A stretch of 64,000 nt of DNA from NCBI RefSeq assembly GCF_964656455.1, contig NC_135725.1, forward strand, positions 54,054,012-54,118,011, in the 5' to 3' direction. The position numbers and the translations under genes are program-made. Position 1 is the stretch's first letter. Each line of letters begins with the position of its first letter. The notes beneath the pieces were generated by a model that saw only the letters and a program-made list of their open reading frames with translations, made no database searches and had not been told where the DNA came from. This document shows positions 61,507-64,000 of the stretch, piece after piece. This stretch comes from Halichoerus grypus. Lineage: Eukaryota; Chordata; Mammalia; Carnivora; Phocidae.

Positions 61507-61509
<3 letters not shown>
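61366..61509 (-). pseudogene. L1 ORF2 C-terminal relic
   Basis: The last 47 residues of a longer chance frame (to 61890) begin MQYYSAIKNKEILPF and end with KDKYCIISLICRI. This is the conserved L1 ORF2 C-terminal stretch MEYYSAIKN-E, then TWMDLE, then KDKYHMISLICGI. The upstream part of the frame is a translated TG array (a run of TH pairs) and unrelated flank, so the 174-residue frame is not a gene. Confidence 0.88.

Positions 61510-61511
<2 letters not shown>

Positions 61512-61544
<33 letters not shown>
61512..61544. repeat. (TG)n microsatellite in L1
   Basis: About 16 TG units at the place where L1 antisense sequence normally has a short tgtatatata stretch. Confidence 0.92.
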
Positions 61545-61546
<2 letters not shown>

Positions 61547-61728
61547 ACCACACTATTCATCCATCTGTCAGTGGCCACATAGGTTGTTTTTTTGTTTTGG
61601 CTATTATAAATAATGCTGCACTGAGCATGGGGATGTAGACATCTCTTTGATATAGTACTTTGATTTCCTTCAGATATATACCTAGAAGTGGAATTGCTGG
61701 TTATACGGTAGTTATATTTTTCACTGGA

Positions 61729-62545
61729 ACTAAAATTTGAACACAGATCTTCCTGACTATAAATCCTATGTGCTTTAAGATTGTGAAACATACTTACTCC
61801 TTCTGAAGATTCTTGGTGTATTTGGCATACTGAGAAGTTCAGCAGTCTGGCCCCCTCCAGTAGAATGTCTTGGCCATGGAGAACAGGCATGGTATCATTC
61901 TAGAGAGTACTGGTTTTAGTGTGAGCTAGAAGTTGATAGGTACCAGCTACAAAAGATTTCCCGTGGGACCACAATCCCAAAGATATCATGGAAATAAGTT
62001 GAAAAAGACAATTTTGGCTCATAGACATTTGTTCAAGACATAACTAACCAGGAGTATCTCAAGTGGGGATAAAACAAGTGAATTACTCAGCAAAATAAAA
62101 CCGAAGTATACTGGATGTGCGCTTACTGCATTCTGAGCAGACAGTTAAGTAGACAATTGAAAATCAGAAAGACACCCCTGCTAGAAAGTTTTTTCAAATG
62201 TAAAATAGCTGCGCTGTGGGTATGTAATTTTATCAAGGCCCAAATACATTAAACTTGGGAAAAGGTGAGTCATTTCTAAAGACATTTTAAAATTAAAGTT
62301 TGCAAGTACTTTTATGCTAGAAATTGGCAGAATTTCAGAGTAGCCAGCATAACAAATCCATGGAAACATGGTGTGGACTGTCTGCCCTAGCAAATTACTC
62401 ATAACCACTGCCATTATCACTTGGTGTGGATGTGTGGAATTTGGAGAACAGAAAAATGGGCAGGTAATTTTCAGTGAAATATGACAGAGCTTGATGCCTT
62501 CAGTCAATTCTTTCTCCACATCTTCTCTTATTGTACATCTCACAG
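61729..62545. other. Intergenic, nothing recognised
   Basis: The minus-strand frame 62181-62555 (124 residues) has no recognised family motif. Confidence 0.4.
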
Positions 62546-63266
62546 CCTGTTTCAATCTACTGGAATATTATTTAACAACTTTATACTGCAATATAATGCA
62601 CATACCATGCAATCCACCCATTTCTAGTGGACAATTCAGTAGTTTACAATATATTCACAGTTATTCAACTATCGCTACTCTAGTTTCAAAACCTTTTCAT
62701 CACCCCTAAAAGGAACCCCATACTTAATAGTGGGCAGCATTTGCCATTTCCACACAACTAACTCAAAGTGTCCCAGGCTTAAGCAACACAAATCTACTTT
62801 CTCCTCTTCTGAATATTTCATATAAAAGGAATCACATGATATCCAGCTTATTCTGCCTGGCTTCTTCCATTCAGCATAATACTTTCAATGCTCTTCCGTG
62901 TTGCATGTATCAGTACTTCTTAACATTTTTATGTCTGGCTAGCCAAATAACATTCCATTGTATGGACATACTACATTTTGTTCATCTGTTCATTTAATAA
63001 ATAATTGAGTTGTTTCCACTTTGGGCTATTATGAATAATGCTGCTATGAAAATTTGTGTTCATGTTGCTATACAGATGTATGTTTTCATTTATATTGGGT
63101 ATATATGTAGAATTGGAAATGTTTGGTGGTATGGTAATTTATATTTAACATTTTAAGGAACTGCCAGATTATTTTCCAAAGCAGTTGCATCATTTTATGC
63201 TCCCACCAGCAGTGACTAAGGGTTCTAATTTCTCCACATATTCTCCAAAACTTGCTACTATCCCAT

Positions 63267-63349
63267 TTTTTTAATTATGTTCAATTAACCACTGCATAGT
63301 ACATCATTAGTTTTTGATGTAGTGTTCAATGATTCATTAGTTACGTATA
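63267..63349 (-). mobile_element. Very short (83 bp) 5'-truncated carnivore L1
   Basis: A T-run followed by aattatgttcaattaaccac, catcattagtttttgatgta, gtgttcaatgattcattag and ttacgtata. It is the extreme 3' end of the carnivore L1 3' UTR. The 10-bp duplication actatcccat flanks it at 63257-63266 and 63350-63359. Confidence 0.88.
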
Positions 63350-63403
63350 ACTATCCCATCTTTTTTGACTCTAACCAAGTAGGCTTGAAGTGCTTTCTCA
63401 GTT

Positions 63404-63605
63404 TTTTTTTTTTTTTTAAGATTTTATTTATTTATTTGACAGAGAGAGACACAGCGAGAGAAGGAACACAAGCAGGGGGAGTGGGAGAGGGAGAAGCAGG
63501 CTTCCCGCTGAGCAGGGAGCCCGATGCGGGGCTCGATCCCAGGACCCTGGGATCATGACCTGAGCCGAAGGCAGACGCTTAATGACTGAGCCACCCAGGC
63601 GTCCC
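63404..63605 (-). mobile_element. CAN-SINE, antisense, full length
   Basis: A T-run and aagattttatttatttattt on the left, the body gcccgatgcggggctcgatc, and the head aatgactgagccacccaggc on the right. The 8-bp duplication tctcagtt flanks it at 63396-63403 and 63606-63613. It is very close to consensus. Confidence 0.93.
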
Positions 63606-63769
63606 TCTCAGTTGGTTTTGATTTGCATTTCCCTGATGGATAATGATAAAGATATTTTTCCATGTGCCTTTTCTGGCACACAAATCTATATATGATCTGC
63701 AGTGCACTATCTTATCTTTGCCCAATTTCTTTTTTTTCTTGGTTCTGAAATACTTTTTATTTTAAAAAA

Positions 63770-64000
63770 ATCTGTAAATTTTTAATTTTAATTCCAGTAT
63801 AATTAACATACAGTGTCATAATAGTTTCAGGTGTATAATATAGCGATTCAACAATGCTACACATTACTCAGTGCTCATCATGATAAATGTCCTCTTTAAT
63901 CCCCATCTCCTATTTCCCCATCCCCCCACCCACCTCCCCTCTAGTAACCATCAGTTTGTTCTCTATAGTTAAGAGTCTGTTTCTTGCTTTGTATCTCTCT
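63770..64000 (-). mobile_element. Carnivore L1 3' UTR, antisense, continuing past the window
   Basis: The plus strand reads ttccagtataattaacatac, agtgtcataatagtttcagg, cactcagtgctcatc-like, ccatccccccacccacctcc, cctctagtaaccatcagttt and agttaagagtctgtttcttg. This is the antisense 3' UTR of carnivore L1s, in a related but different subtype from the copy at 27863. The 5' part lies beyond the window. Confidence 0.82.

Larger units (their letters stand above)
61195..61728 (-). mobile_element. Antisense L1 3' UTR and ORF2 C-terminus with embedded TG array
   Basis: It starts with tactgagtacttattcatct-like L1 3' UTR, then ctggtaaccacaaatctttt, agattctacatataagtgag, cactgtctgatttgtttcac, gtccatccatgttattgtaa, tatggctgaatagtattgca, the (TG)n array, ggctattataaataatgctg and tagaagtggaattgctggtt. 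Confidence 0.88.
62550..63710 (-). mobile_element. Antisense old L1 3' region, interrupted by a young L1 scrap and a CAN-SINE
   Basis: The 3' UTR/ORF2 end is read antisense: actgcaatataatgcacata, attcagtagtttacaatata, aaaggaaccccatacttaat, tataaaaggaatcacatgat, cattcagcataatactttca, attccattgtatggacatac, ggctattatgaataatgctg, ggaactgccagattattttc and tcccaccagcagtgactaag. After the two insertions it resumes with ttgatttgcatttccctgat near 63619. Confidence 0.85.

Noticed and set aside
61366..61890. 174-residue minus-strand open frame, the longest in the window
   Set aside because: It is unrelated flank plus a TG microsatellite (TH repeats) plus the L1 ORF2 C-terminus.
1..64000. CRISPR arrays, operons, bacterial promoters, riboswitches, functional tRNA or rRNA genes
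   Set aside because: The window is mammalian nuclear DNA. tRNA-like sequence occurs only as SINE heads, and no direct-repeat/spacer array is present.

Overview
The window looks like mammalian intergenic DNA from a carnivoran, most likely a caniform other than dog (bear, seal or mustelid type). The lineage call rests on several tRNA-headed CAN-SINEs (head motif ggggcgcctgggtggctcag, tail (AAAT)n plus AATCTT) and on several 3' ends of the carnivore L1 family, with the motif catcattagtttttgatgta. The young dog-type SINEC_Cf head and the cat-type SINE body were not seen.

No intact protein-coding gene could be supported. Every long open frame is a chance frame or the remains of an L1 reading frame. 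The window reads as a gene desert built from layers of retrotransposons. Old L1 (L1M-like), L2, MIR, MER5A and another hAT-type element, and MaLR-like LTR remnants form the base. A betaretrovirus-type solo LTR, CAN-SINEs and 5'-truncated carnivore L1s were inserted later.

Layout: 1-4880 is a deleted antisense L1 carrying a 531-bp solo LTR. 4880-11300 is mostly unassigned, with one MaLR-like repeat. 11.3-21 kb holds a CAN-SINE, several antisense L1 3' ends, a MIR and a deleted antisense L1 with a GC-rich 5' UTR. 21-31.5 kb has antisense L1 ORF2, a MIR, a 5'-inverted L1, a short young L1, MER5A, a CAN-SINE and L2. 35.3-38.1 kb is a sense L1 split by two CAN-SINEs at one target. 44.5-46 kb is a sense L1 3' half. 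48-54 kb is an LTR-like repeat with a bipartite CA/TG array, L2, a second 5'-inverted L1, a long antisense L1 and a short sense L1 piece. 59.1 kb has a 26-bp SINE head. 60.8-64 kb is MIR plus antisense L1, with a nested young L1 and a CAN-SINE.

The strongest unusual items are: (a) a Ro-associated Y3 RNA-like segment of 94 bp without indels inside the solo LTR, on the same strand; (b) a complex templated insertion inside the first L1, made of a 168-bp direct copy, a 17-bp inverted copy and a snap-back palindrome; (c) a tailless, 3'-truncated SINE head flanked by a perfect 16-bp target duplication; (d) two L1s with 5' inversions of the twin-priming type. Repeat names are assigned by eye from remembered consensus sequences; no database was searched.
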